DNA of 64,000 bases, from the NCBI GenBank assembly GCA_030668875.1, contig DAOVER010000006.1:1-64000 (forward strand). The letters are read 5' to 3'. The notes under the pieces were generated by a model. It was not told the DNA's origin, searched no databases, and worked only from the letters and a program-made list of their open reading frames with translations. Source of the DNA: Candidatus Heimdallarchaeota archaeon (lineage in GTDB: Archaea > Asgardarchaeota > Heimdallarchaeia > Heimdallarchaeales > Heimdallarchaeaceae). Positions 1 to 8,244 of the stretch are shown one piece after another; position 1 is the first letter of the stretch, and each line of letters starts with the position of its first letter. Both the position numbers and the translations under genes were made by a program.

Positions 1-1014
1 AAAAGAGAAGTTTGTTTGCTTTTTTCAATTCACTTTTTATCAAAAAATTTGCTCGATTATAGAGATTTTTTGCTTGATGACAGATTCTGCTCAGTGCTGG
101 ATGATACGTCACTTCTATACGTTCTGCACGCAGTACCTTTGCCATCCTTCTTTAACCCAGAGTTTACTATAAAAACACCCGTACTATCTCTCTCTTACTC
201 GGTTTCCAACCTAAGAAGACAAAAAGACAAAAGGATATTCATAATTTAAAGAAACACTTGTTGGATAGTCTCTGAATATAGCACCTTCTGTGAATTTCTG
301 TTAAAACACTCATATCAACAAATATGATTTTTATCATACCTTCTTGTATTGTCTACTATCTTGTAAACTGGAGATGCTCCCAGGTAATCCACTTTGAAAA
401 AGATGATCTACAAGTTTAATTTTAACAAAATTCTGGGGTTGATTCAAATCCTGGAAGAAATTTATTTCACTGAACGGAAAAACTAACAAAAAATAAAACG
501 GAGAAATTTTTAAGACAGTCTCTAGATTAATTCTGTTGTCACTACACAAACGGGGGCAGTACTCAAGATAATGTATACAGTTTTTTACATCAGAATTATA
601 ATTTTTAGTTTTCGCTTTTTGTTCCAACACAAGCACATTTCACTAGAGGAACTTTGTCAATTATAAAGATTATGGATTACCACGATTTGAAATTTAAGAG
701 ACACTTTTACAAGGACTTGCAAAAAGAGATAAAAAAAGAACAAAAAGTTGGAAATCATAAGACAGGATAAAAACAGGTGCTTATGCTGGTTTTCCTGCCC
801 GATGTTTCCTCACCCAATAATTTCAACACATGAAAAATAACAAAATTTTTACTTCAGTATTTTTGGCGTTAATGCTTTGTAGTAGGGAAATGTTGGTCTT
901 GATAACATTTTTCCTAACCTCTTTTATTGGGATGAGTATAAATTAATTTCAAAGTATATAATAATTCTTATAGAAAAGAGTAAAAATGACATGTATTTAG
1001 TTAAAAAAGTACTA

Positions 1015-1049
1015 TTTTTCACATAAATCGTACAGTTTTTCACGTAAAT
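1015..1049. repeat. Two spaced 14-nt direct repeats (iteron-like)
   Basis: The motif TTTTTCACRTAAAT occurs at 1015-1028 and 1036-1049, differing at one base. The start-to-start spacing is 21 bp, two helical turns, so two protein molecules could bind the same DNA face. I see this directly; the role as iterons is inference. Confidence 0.5.
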
Positions 1050-1183
1050 TAGACAATTTTAAGACTACTATCAGAATAATCAAAATTTGGCAATTACTTG
1101 AACAAGAAAGGCAGAAAGGAAAGATTAACAATCTTTAAACAATGCGAATCCACAATATTCCTAGCCTATATAGGTATCCTATC

Positions 1184-1208
1184 GGATTAGACGGATTCTC
1201 GGATTCTT
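1184..1208. repeat. Three imperfect GGATT-type tandem units
   Basis: Consecutive units GGATTAGAC, GGATTCTC and GGATTCTT lie head to tail. This is one of several short tandem duplications in the gene-poor region. Function unknown. Confidence 0.4.
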
Positions 1209-1706
1209 CTGGGTAGAGTACAATATTTTTATATCTCTATGCTGGAAATCGGAAAAATTTCCGGTAGTCTCTTTTTAGATCCTTATTTCTGTCTCACCCT
1301 ATTGTATTACCCCCTCTCATCTCAAGTCCTTCGTCTGATGTCCTCTCATCTTGTGTTCTATTCACTCGACACACAACCTAAACCGATGGAATACCGACTT
1401 GTTACCCAAAAATGAGTTAAACTACAAAAAAACGTTATACTACTGTATATCTATTCAATACCGATATGTCGGGATTGACGAGCTGTAAAGGTATCAAAAA
1501 CAACGTTTAAACTGCCTTAACCCTCTTGTCTGTCCAAAAGTAAGCAAACATACAAAGTAATTCTTAACTGTGATGAGAGGACATTATGATAAGTTAATGA
1601 TAACTAACATACAAAAAGATGTAACCAAGAAGAAAGAATAACAAAAGATTAAATTGGCTCTAATTGAGAAATAGATAACACCCTGTAAAGAAAATTAAGG
1701 TTTTAA

Positions 1707-1726
1707 TTGTTGGAAATTTCCAACAA
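1707..1726. repeat. Perfect 20-bp palindrome
   Basis: TTGTTGGAAA followed directly by TTTCCAACAA is an exact self-complementary 20-mer with no spacer. It lies 10 bp from the 14-nt tandem repeat at 1737. Such a site could be an operator for a dimeric regulator or part of a rolling-circle origin. Neither use is shown by the sequence. Confidence 0.6.
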
Positions 1727-1736
1727 CCTGGGAAGG

Positions 1737-1764
1737 ATCATATGTCAGATATCATATGTCAGAT
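1737..1764. repeat. Exact 14-nt tandem repeat, two copies
   Basis: ATCATATGTCAGAT occurs at 1737-1750 and again at 1751-1764, followed by a partial third start (ATCA). The unit contains the palindromic core CATATG. It is placed next to the perfect palindrome at 1707-1726. Confidence 0.6.
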
Positions 1765-2001
1765 ATCAAAATAAAAGCTGTTAAAAGAGTATTTTCAAAG
1801 TAACAAAGGTAACAAAGAATCCAAAGTAACTTTATAACCCCTCTTTTGTGGATATTCTTTAGAATACTCGAGGGAAACAAGACAGAGAGGAAATATAAGA
1901 AAAAATATTTTAGAGCTCATAAAGTGATAAAACTGCTTTGGATTCGTGAGATTCGTTGTTAATTTTTACTTTGGTATTTGGTACATTTGGTACGTTTTTA
2001 C

Positions 2002-2059
2002 TTGGGAGTCTTGGGAGTCTTGGGTGTTTTGGAAAGTGTATGTTCTTAGTGTTCTTAGT
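2002..2059. repeat. 9-nt tandem repeats
   Basis: TTGGGAGTC is repeated at 2002-2010 and 2011-2019 with a degenerate third copy at 2020-2028. A second 9-nt unit, GTTCTTAGT, is duplicated exactly at 2042-2059. Both lie downstream of the element operon. Confidence 0.5.
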
Positions 2060-2329
2060 AATCTTTGAAATGTAGGATATCAAGACATTTTAAAACAATT
2101 AACAAAGTATCAAAAACTATCTCTAAAGGCATTTTGTCGGAATGGTTTAGTATTCAACACACAAAACAAAATCGTTAGAATTAGAGTATAAAATCATTTT
2201 AGTAAAAAAACTACACAAAATTACCTTTTTGAGAGAAAACCGAAATTAGTTATAAAATCAAAGTTTTATTTACATGTTAATTTAGAGTCTACTATTTACA
2301 GTAAAAAAGAAAGAAAAAAGAAAAAAAGA

Positions 2330-2503
2330 TTAATATTCGTGTTTATCTGGTTTTAGTCTCTTTCTACAATCTTCACAATATTGTTTTTTGTCAGATAAGA
2401 AAATATTAACATGTTCATTTTGTGGGATCGTTTTACCACAACCATCACAGACGTTTGTCGTTGTCTTCTTGTAATCATCATAAGACATTATATCGGGTTT
2501 CAT
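2330..2503 (-). CDS. Small two-CxxC zinc-ribbon protein (57 aa)
   Basis: A 57-residue protein of unknown function, last gene of the minus-strand operon that begins with the rolling-circle Rep. It carries CDGC at residues 19-22 and CEDC at 43-46, separated by 20 residues, the spacing of a single zinc ribbon. The rest is charged. A strong GAGGTG ribosome binding site lies 5 bases before the ATG, matching its operon neighbours, which supports the start and that the gene is real despite its size. Small zinc ribbons like this are common in archaeal plasmids and viruses as DNA-binding or regulatory proteins. That role is inferred. Confidence 0.7.
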   Translation of the reverse strand: MKPDIMSYDDYKKTTTNVCDGCGKTIPQNEHVNIFLSDKKQYCEDCRKRLKPDKHEY

Positions 2504-2525
2504 TTTTTCACCTCGGTTTTATTTT

Positions 2526-3056
2526 TCATTTTTCCCACAATCCTTTTTTTATCAATTTGAAAATTAATTTTGCTTCTATTTTGGCATCTTCAAGAGCTCT
2601 ATGTGGTTCAATGATACCCATGTTAAAAAAATTTAAAGATTCTTGAACACTAGGCCATTTGAAGTTTTCAAATCCACTATCTATTTTTAAAACATTTGTC
2701 AAAATCAGCATTGGATCCCCGGTCTTGTTTTCAAAATAAAAATGTCTATCAGATAAAAATCCAAAGTCAAAAGCTTGGTTGTAAGAAGTACAGTTAAACT
2801 TGTTAAATAGTTTCTGCAGATCCTTTCTAATTTCTTCTATTGAACTACCAAAATTTATAACATCTTCATGTTTTAGGTCGCTATTTTTAAAAATCCATGA
2901 ATCAGCAGGAATAATTGGGTGTTCTTTTATCAACGAGTGAAATTTTTCTTTTATTTTTCCGTTCCTGGTATTTAATAAAACGGCTGCAATTTCTACAATA
3001 AAATCATTGAAAGGGCATAATCCTGTTGTTTCGATATCAATTACTAGTATTTTCAT
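2526..3056 (-). CDS. DEDDh-family 3'-5' exonuclease (DnaQ-like)
   Basis: A 176-residue protein with the ordered exonuclease motifs of the DnaQ/epsilon family. Exo I is VIDIETTGL at residues 5-13, holding the catalytic Asp and Glu. Exo II is around YNQAFDFGFL (residues 93-102, with the family Asp). The closing Exo III region is HRALEDAKIEA near residues 152-162, giving the DEDDh His and Asp. The family removes 3' nucleotides for proofreading or end trimming. It is single-domain, with no polymerase attached. GAGGTG precedes the ATG by about 5 bases. It sits in the Rep operon between small unknown genes, so it probably serves the element's own DNA replication rather than host PolD, which proofreads through DP1. 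The exact substrate cannot be told. Confidence 0.85.
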   Translation of the reverse strand: MKILVIDIETTGLCPFNDFIVEIAAVLLNTRNGKIKEKFHSLIKEHPIIPADSWIFKNSDLKHEDVINFGSSIEEIRKDLQKLFNKFNCTSYNQAFDFGFLSDRHFYFENKTGDPMLILTNVLKIDSGFENFKWPSVQESLNFFNMGIIEPHRALEDAKIEAKLIFKLIKKGLWEK

Positions 3057-3095
3057 TTTTTCACCTCTGTTTGATTTTTTTTATTATGTGTTAAA

Positions 3096-3299
3096 TCACG
3101 AAGATTCACAATCTCCATGAGTAATAGTATTCACAGGAACAATTTTCAATTTAAAATCTAATTTCATAATATTTTTCAACAATGCTTCAATTCGTTCTTT
3201 TGAGAAGTTCATTGTTTCACCCTTTTCTCTCAATTCAGCGATAATTTTCATTTCTGGTGCATTTGCATTTTTCATTGAATCTTTTATTGACATTAACAT
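3096..3299 (-). CDS. Hypothetical protein of the Rep operon (67 aa)
   Basis: I do not recognise this protein. It is a small, mostly helical and lysine/glutamate-rich polypeptide with a short Cys-containing tail (DCESS). I placed the start at the ATG at 3299 because a GAGGTG ribosome binding site lies about 9 bases upstream, the same arrangement as the next gene up (3346-3507). A GTG four codons earlier falls inside the binding site and is less likely. It lies between the 53-residue gene and the exonuclease on the same strand. Its function may be regulatory or structural, but nothing in the sequence says so. Confidence 0.55.
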   Translation of the reverse strand: MLMSIKDSMKNANAPEMKIIAELREKGETMNFSKERIEALLKNIMKLDFKLKIVPVNTITHGDCESS

Positions 3300-3345
3300 T
3301 TTATTTTTCACCTCTGTTTAATTTTTTCCTTATTCGCAATATTTT

Positions 3346-3507
3346 CTATTCTCCCATGAAAATTTTATATTTCAAGCAAAAACCGGGAGTATTTATTTCA
3401 ATCAGATCAGTAATTGTATTTTGAAGTATGTCTGAATCTTCATCATTTTTTATTTTATCTCGAAGAATTGTAAGTAAAGTTATTATTTCAAAACCATCCA
3501 TTTCCAT
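3346..3507 (-). CDS. Hypothetical protein of the Rep operon (53 aa)
   Basis: A 53-residue acidic protein with two predicted helices and no recognisable motif. It is supported by its setting rather than by homology. Its ATG lies 1 bp after the stop of the upstream gene, and a GGGGGTG ribosome binding site sits inside that gene's last codons. This is the pattern of translational coupling seen along the operon. No transmembrane segment or signal peptide is visible. Too short for confident assignment. Confidence 0.5.
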   Translation of the reverse strand: MEMDGFEIITLLTILRDKIKNDEDSDILQNTITDLIEINTPGFCLKYKIFMGE

Positions 3508-3508
3508 T

Positions 3509-3679
3509 TTATTTTTCACCCCCGAGAAACCATTTTTCTATTTTCCATTTTTCCGCACAATACAGTTTATTTTTACAGTTCTGACATTGCTCGGAATAAA
3601 AAGTAATTTTTGAACAAGTATGAATTTTAATTTTTTGTGATGCAGGGAGATCACTAAAAGATAATTTTAATTTACTCAT
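3509..3679 (-). CDS. Small Cys-containing protein of the Rep operon (56 aa)
   Basis: A 56-residue basic protein with Cys at 22 and CQNC at 32-35, followed by Cys 41, so four cysteines could bind one metal ion. Its start codon overlaps the TAA of the upstream zinc protein gene (ATGAGTAA arrangement), indicating coupled translation. Its own 3' end contains the ribosome binding site for the next gene. I do not recognise a family. The Cys pattern suggests a minimal zinc-binding protein, as with the neighbouring 2330-2503 and 3672-3941 genes. Confidence 0.5.
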   Translation of the reverse strand: MSKLKLSFSDLPASQKIKIHTCSKITFYSEQCQNCKNKLYCAEKWKIEKWFLGGEK

Positions 3680-3941
3680 TTTGATCACAAGGAAACCATT
3701 TTTCTTTAACCAAACCGCTTTTTACTTTTAAATCTCTCTTGATTAACCATAGTGGCTTATAATTATGTTCTTCAAAACAAGGAAGACAAAGTATTTCTGA
3801 TTTTTTCAGACACCATTCACCAGGTGGTTTGAGTTTCAAACACATCATACACAATCTTTCACAATGACATTTTTCTGCCAAAGAACAACTATCACAAATA
3901 TAGGTTTCTTCTTCATTCATTTTTTCTTCATTTTCAATCAT
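3672..3941 (-). CDS. Cysteine-rich zinc-binding protein of the Rep operon (89 aa)
   Basis: An 89-residue protein with at least nine cysteines in CxxC-type pairs (CDSC, CHCERLCMMC, CLPC), the look of a double zinc finger, and a basic C-terminal half. The start is uncertain. The ATG at 3941 has a weak AGGT upstream. A TTG at 3971 overlapping the Rep stop would add ten residues. It follows Rep directly on the same strand and its stop overlaps the start of the next small gene. The likely role is nucleic-acid or protein binding within the element. Family not recognised. Confidence 0.6.
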   Translation of the reverse strand: MIENEEKMNEEETYICDSCSLAEKCHCERLCMMCLKLKPPGEWCLKKSEILCLPCFEEHNYKPLWLIKRDLKVKSGLVKEKWFPCDQNE

Positions 3942-3957
3942 TTTTTTAACCTTTAAA

Positions 3958-5226
3958 TTATCCAACCCCAACCGTTTTTAATCCATTCTTATACATTTCC
4001 CAAGTTTCGGATTCACATTGGATTGCTAAAAGAACTTTATCAGTAAATTCCATTTTTGTGGCATCTACACAAGTCATATTTAGAGGAGTTACGCATTTTG
4101 GACAAACCCAGATATATTTTTTATCCATTTTGAGTAAACTATCAAAATCTTTTGGAAAAAGATATTTTAGAATTTTTCCTCTTTGAGTATTACAAAGGAA
4201 ACCGAACCATCTGATACGTTGAAAACGTTTTTTATAATCAGTATGATACCAAAACCATGACTCTTCTTTCTGTGTGAGTTTATAGGCTGCTCCCTTATCT
4301 TTCAACCATTCATTAATATCTAAAATACTACCTCGAGAAATGTATTTACTCCAATGAGAAATTTTTGATTTTTTATTACTCCATTCATAATAAAAATTTA
4401 CGGGTTTATCATAACCGATAATTTCCGCCCAAATCCTGCGCATTTCATTTAACTGTTCTTTGGATTTAAAAACCCTAAATTGTTGAATTGTATAATCTAC
4501 TGTAATTTTTCGAGAATTATCAAGACTAGTCACAGTAACGGGATTAAAGACAAAAGAGGGAGTCAAAACATGAACGTGCCAATGTGGTTTAGATAAAGGT
4601 GATTTATCTAAAGGATTAGTGATTCGCTTATTATCACCCCAAGAATGCCAAGAATGAACTCTTTTAACACCACCAACCTTTTCACCAAAACAACGTTTTA
4701 CAAATTCTCGAGAATGTACATGTATCTGGGATTCAATGTCTTCTTTTGAGAGATCCGTTAAAGAAAAATAATCTTCAGGATAAGTTAAAATTGTTTGACT
4801 AACATAAGATTCAGGAACAAGAGTTAAAGTATCAAAAATTGAACGCCCCCTGAAATGAGAACGCCTTCTATTGCAAACGGGACAATGATTCCTCTCACGG
4901 CAAAAATGAGGTATGGCGACTTGTTTTCCACATCCATCGCAAATTTTACCAAATCCCCATTTAATACATTGGTCATTCTCAGTTAAGATTCTAATTTGTG
5001 GAGATATGTGATATATTTTGAGATTATCGCTTTTAAATTGATATTTTTTTTCACCAGAGATAATTTTTTCAAATTCGAGAGCTCTATCATATACTTCTTG
5101 TCGATGATGGTCAAGGAGAGATTTCAAATTCTCATGTTGGAAAAAGAGTTTTGCGTACTCTGTTCTATCATGTTTTCTTAAAATGGCTTCTAATTCATCT
5201 GGATGTGCTTTTTCAGATAGATTCAA
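3958..5226 (-). CDS. HUH-type rolling-circle replication initiator (Rep)
   Basis: A 422-residue protein with the layout of archaeal plasmid Rep proteins. A zinc-binding block lies at about residues 96-118 (CDGC, then CRERNHCPVC). The HUH metal-binding motif is HVH at 217-219, within PHWHVHVLTP. A likely nicking tyrosine is Tyr295 in HWSKYISRG. A CPKC pair at 375-378 suggests a second C-terminal zinc site. HUH Reps nick one strand at the double-strand origin and stay bound through the tyrosine while rolling-circle replication runs. The start is TTG, supported by GGGGGTG about 8 bases upstream. It is the first gene of a seven-gene minus-strand operon. A transposase of the same superfamily is the alternative, but the zinc blocks and operon favour plasmid or virus Rep. 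Confidence 0.8.
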   Translation of the reverse strand: MNLSEKAHPDELEAILRKHDRTEYAKLFFQHENLKSLLDHHRQEVYDRALEFEKIISGEKKYQFKSDNLKIYHISPQIRILTENDQCIKWGFGKICDGCGKQVAIPHFCRERNHCPVCNRRRSHFRGRSIFDTLTLVPESYVSQTILTYPEDYFSLTDLSKEDIESQIHVHSREFVKRCFGEKVGGVKRVHSWHSWGDNKRITNPLDKSPLSKPHWHVHVLTPSFVFNPVTVTSLDNSRKITVDYTIQQFRVFKSKEQLNEMRRIWAEIIGYDKPVNFYYEWSNKKSKISHWSKYISRGSILDINEWLKDKGAAYKLTQKEESWFWYHTDYKKRFQRIRWFGFLCNTQRGKILKYLFPKDFDSLLKMDKKYIWVCPKCVTPLNMTCVDATKMEFTDKVLLAIQCESETWEMYKNGLKTVGVG

Positions 5227-5681
5227 AACAGTACACCCCCGAGAAAAATTATAGAAACAAAGTATCCTTCTAATAAGAAAGGGATAGATTCTAAAAAGAT
5301 AGGTATGTTTTGAACAGATACAAAAACACCCATATTTACTAACTTTTCACTAAAACTGAAAAAGGGCAAACAATAGAAGAATCGTGAAGGAGAACGTCTT
5401 AAAATGAATTGATAAGAAGGTAGGACAAAATAAGAAGTTCTCCCTTATCGAAAAGTGGGTTTTCAGAATATAGACTAGACCTTACAAGAAGATAGCCATA
5501 TTCCTCAATCCGAATGAGGTTTTTTGCTAATATGTGTTTCACCTGAAGGGTTCAATTTGAAGATTATTTGCTTGTATTGACAATGTAATAAAAGAACTGG
5601 AAAAACTTTGATAATAGTACAAAACTTCTTATCTCCTATTTAAGTATTGAAACCAGATTTATTTGTTGGAAAGGTTCTTCT
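5227..5681. other. Intergenic region upstream of Rep and beta-CASP nuclease genes
   Basis: About 455 bp between two divergently transcribed genes, so it must hold both promoters. The Rep side carries the GGGGGTG ribosome binding site. I see no tRNA, no clear open frame and no long inverted repeat. This is the likely right edge of the Rep module, but no duplicated attachment sequence is visible. Confidence 0.4.
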
Positions 5682-6737
5682 ATGCCGACTATTGTAAAAT
5701 ATGAAAAAGGGGTTAAATTAGTTAAAAAACCAGAAAATCTTTCCTTTATAGCTGACCCTACCACAAACGCAGCATCACAAGGCAGTCATGCAACTTTCAT
5801 AACACATGCTCATACTGATCATTCTGTAGCTTTTCCTGATGTAGCAACTAAGGTTTACTCCACAAAAGTAGCAAGTGAGTTGTATGAAAAACTAACCACA
5901 AAAAAACCAAAAAACACTCACTACGTTAATTTTGGAAAGACACAGAAAATAGAAGATATAGATGTAAAATTCATTCCCGCAGGTCATCTATTAGGAGCAG
6001 CGCAGATATTATTCTATTTTCCTGATATGACGGTTTGTTATACTGGTGATATCAGTACAGAGGAAATGATAACCGTACCAAAAGCTACAATTCCGGACGA
6101 CGATATTGATATTTTGATTACCGAAGCAACCTATGGAACAAAAGATCTTTATTTTGATACAAGAGAAAGAACAAAAATATCTCTTCTAAAATGGATTGCA
6201 GAAAGCTTACAAGAAAAACGCACCCCAGTTATTAACTTAGGTCATCTTGGACCAGCACAGGAGACTATAGCTTTCCTAAATAGCATGCTTTCAGTTGATA
6301 TCCTTTGCGATACTAGAACTAGTAGAATTAATCAAACTTACAAGAATAATAACATATCATTAAATTGGGAAAATTTTGAAGAGACTGATGTAAGTATATT
6401 TGAACCAGAAAATACTATTGTGCTCTTACCCCGAGCATGTAACAATCTTCCTTCCTTTTTAGATGGTTATAAAGTTTCAAGGGGAATGGTAACAGGGCAA
6501 GCAGCAAGATTCGCTTATAGAAAATTCGATCATACATTTCCTTTTTCCATGCACGCCAATAGTCAAGAACTTGTTAATCATGCGGAGAAAATCCAACCAA
6601 AAAAGGTGTATACTCTATATGGGTTCGACTCTGAACTGGCAGCGTTGATTAGACACCAATTAAAAATTCCGTCTAGACCATTAAAATTTGCAGAGAAAAA
6701 ACCAACGCTAGATGAATATCTAAACGAAAACAAATAA
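5682..6737 (+). CDS. MBL-fold beta-CASP-type nuclease
   Basis: A 351-residue metallo-beta-lactamase-fold protein. The metal-binding signature HAHTDHS is at about residues 43-49. Further MBL motifs follow: AGHLLGAAQ near 103-111 and YTGDIS near 124-129. The segment INLGHLGPAQETIAFLN (about 185-201) resembles the beta-CASP motif seen in RNA/DNA exonucleases related to CPSF73 and Snm1. The MHANS His near residue 290 and the closing LYGF segment complete the type. These enzymes hydrolyse RNA or DNA with two zinc ions. It lacks the KH domains of the archaeal aCPSF1 termination factor, so it belongs to the shorter exonuclease-like branch. It is divergent from Rep and convergent with spt5. The substrate, RNA or DNA, is undecided. 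Confidence 0.8.
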   Translation: MPTIVKYEKGVKLVKKPENLSFIADPTTNAASQGSHATFITHAHTDHSVAFPDVATKVYSTKVASELYEKLTTKKPKNTHYVNFGKTQKIEDIDVKFIPAGHLLGAAQILFYFPDMTVCYTGDISTEEMITVPKATIPDDDIDILITEATYGTKDLYFDTRERTKISLLKWIAESLQEKRTPVINLGHLGPAQETIAFLNSMLSVDILCDTRTSRINQTYKNNNISLNWENFEETDVSIFEPENTIVLLPRACNNLPSFLDGYKVSRGMVTGQAARFAYRKFDHTFPFSMHANSQELVNHAEKIQPKKVYTLYGFDSELAALIRHQLKIPSRPLKFAEKKPTLDEYLNENK

Positions 6738-6760
6738 AATGGAATTTGGAAAAAGGGAAA

Positions 6761-7252
6761 TTATAATAAATACTCGCCTTCTTCTTCGGCTTTTTCTGTC
6801 GATTTTTCAATCACTCGAACTGCATCACCAGATATTTTTACTGGAATTTGTAAATCCATGGCTAGAAGTTCAACGGTTACTTCTTCTTTTCCTACGTTTA
6901 TATCTATGACTCTTGCTCTTGATCCTTTGAATGGTCCGCTAATGACCTCAACAATGTCATAAATATCTACACCTTCTATAACAGGTCTTGGTATTAGAAA
7001 GTGGTCTAATTGTTCGATTGGAATTTCTTCAGCTCGAGAAGCTCTAGGTCTTTTACGAACATGTCTCATTCCTTCTACTAGAATTTCTACTTCATCTATT
7101 GATTCAGCTTCAACGAAAATATACCCTTTTAACCCTCCGGGCACTAATACGGAATAGATTTTAAGATGAGGACGGAGTTCAGCTTTACGAGCTAAGTGTT
7201 CACTTAAAGATTGTTCTTGACCCATTGTTGTTCTAAGAGCATATATTGGCAT
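6761..7252 (-). CDS. spt5: Transcription elongation factor Spt5 (NusG family)
   Basis: A 163-residue archaeal Spt5. The N-terminal NGN domain (about 1-90) begins MPIYALRTTMGQEQ. The KOW domain (about 93-140) has the typical VISGPFKGSRARV turn. An acidic tail follows. Spt5 binds the RNA polymerase clamp with Spt4 to keep it processive and links it to the ribosome. It is the last gene of the minus-strand uL11-SecE-Spt5 unit, 14 bp after secE. The pairing SecE-Spt5 is conserved in archaea. Confidence 0.93.
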   Translation of the reverse strand: MPIYALRTTMGQEQSLSEHLARKAELRPHLKIYSVLVPGGLKGYIFVEAESIDEVEILVEGMRHVRKRPRASRAEEIPIEQLDHFLIPRPVIEGVDIYDIVEVISGPFKGSRARVIDINVGKEEVTVELLAMDLQIPVKISGDAVRVIEKSTEKAEEEGEYLL

Positions 7253-7266
7253 ATCATCACTTCTTT

Positions 7267-7467
7267 TTATGCAATTCCACTAATTGCGCTTATAAGCGCA
7301 TTAAATAGTAAGCTAAGTACGTATCCAATTGCTCCAATTACCAATACACCTAATGCACTCATTTTAGTTGTAATAGATAATTCTCGCCTAGTTGGAAGTT
7401 TAGCATGACGTAATAAGCGTTTGCTACTAGAAATGAAATCTCTTGTTTTGTGTATGGCCTTACTCAT
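7267..7467 (-). CDS. secE: Preprotein translocase subunit SecE (Sec61 gamma)
   Basis: A 66-residue protein with an amphipathic N-terminal helix containing several basic residues and one C-terminal membrane span (VLVIGAIGYVLSLLFNALI). This is the size and topology of archaeal SecE. SecE clamps the SecY channel in the cytoplasmic membrane. Its place immediately before spt5 is the usual archaeal arrangement and confirms the call. It follows the uL11 gene by 64 bp. Confidence 0.9.
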   Translation of the reverse strand: MSKAIHKTRDFISSSKRLLRHAKLPTRRELSITTKMSALGVLVIGAIGYVLSLLFNALISAISGIA

Positions 7468-7531
7468 TGATTCTTCCTCACAAACTTAATGTACTCATTG
7501 ATTTTTTAATTGTTCTGTTAATGAACTCCGT

Positions 7532-8029
7532 TTACGTTTCAGATGTTTTAAGCAAATCATCATACTTTCCTGCGTCAATTTCCTTTTGAACTTCACGAGA
7601 ATCTTTGCCTTCACAAGTTACACCCATACAAACCATCGTACCTAGAATTTCTTTGCATGCTGCACTCAGAGTAGTAGCTGATAAATCATTCCATTTAGCT
7701 TTTGCAGCATCGATTAATTGTGGAAATGTGATATTACCTACTATTTCTTGATTTGGTATTCCTGAAGCTTTTGCTACACCTGCTGCTTTAAGAACAAGGG
7801 CGGAAGCGGGAGGAATACCGATCTCTATTTCAAAAGATTTTGACTTTTTATTTACGATTACTTTTACTGGAACTTTCATTCCTTGGTAAGCTTTAGTTTT
7901 GTTGTTGATATCATCAACTATTGCTTTAATATTAACTCCTAATGGACCTAAGGCTGGACCCATTGCTCCTCTAGGAGAAGCTTTTCCGCCATCCACAAGT
8001 AAATCCACTGTGATTATGTCAGCGCTCAT
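7532..8029 (-). CDS. rpl11: Ribosomal protein uL11
   Basis: A 165-residue protein. The N-terminal domain has the conserved DGGKASPRGAMGPALGPLGV stretch at about residues 12-31. The C-terminal rRNA-binding domain has PPASALVLKAAG and the closing GTMVCMGVTCEGKDSREVQKEI. It binds the GTPase-associated centre of 23S rRNA. The start is supported by GAGGAA upstream and an AT-rich box (ATAATATG region) 40-50 bp before the gene. In most archaea uL11 follows spt5 and precedes uL1; here it comes first and uL1/uL10 are absent. Confidence 0.95.
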   Translation of the reverse strand: MSADIITVDLLVDGGKASPRGAMGPALGPLGVNIKAIVDDINNKTKAYQGMKVPVKVIVNKKSKSFEIEIGIPPASALVLKAAGVAKASGIPNQEIVGNITFPQLIDAAKAKWNDLSATTLSAACKEILGTMVCMGVTCEGKDSREVQKEIDAGKYDDLLKTSET

Positions 8030-8244
8030 TTTCTATTCCTCTTAATATATTAAGTGCAAATCAGAAGCATATTATACTGTACTTAAAGGTAACGATTTTT
8101 AACCAAAGATACAAAACATAATCTAAGAGATTGTATTTCACCCTAAAATAAAAGGTAAGGGTGTGAGAGCCTTTTTTTCTTTAATCAAAATGTTTATAAT
8201 CAAAGCTTAAAGATTTGAGAACGTAAGGATTTGGAGCAGTAACA

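Larger units (their letters stand above)
1..2329. other. Long gene-poor, repeat-rich region
   Basis: About 2.3 kb with no coding sequence I can support. The open frames present are short, low in complexity and lack ribosome binding sites. The stretch is very AT-rich and full of local duplications: spaced 14-nt repeats at 1015-1049, 8-9-nt tandem units at 1184-1208 and 2002-2059, a perfect 20-bp palindrome at 1707-1726 and a 14-nt tandem repeat at 1737-1764. It lies downstream of the minus-strand replication-initiator operon (2330-5226). Iterons and palindromes beside a rolling-circle Rep gene suggest an origin or regulatory region, but degraded genes are also possible. The left boundary is outside the window. 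Confidence 0.5.

Noticed and set aside
16..249. 77-codon open frame on the plus strand
   Set aside because: No ribosome binding site, low-complexity hydrophobic composition and no motif. It fits a chance frame in AT-rich DNA.
334..636. 100-codon open frame on the minus strand
   Set aside because: No motif, no ribosome binding site and it stands outside the Rep operon. I could not support it as a gene, though it might be a gene remnant.
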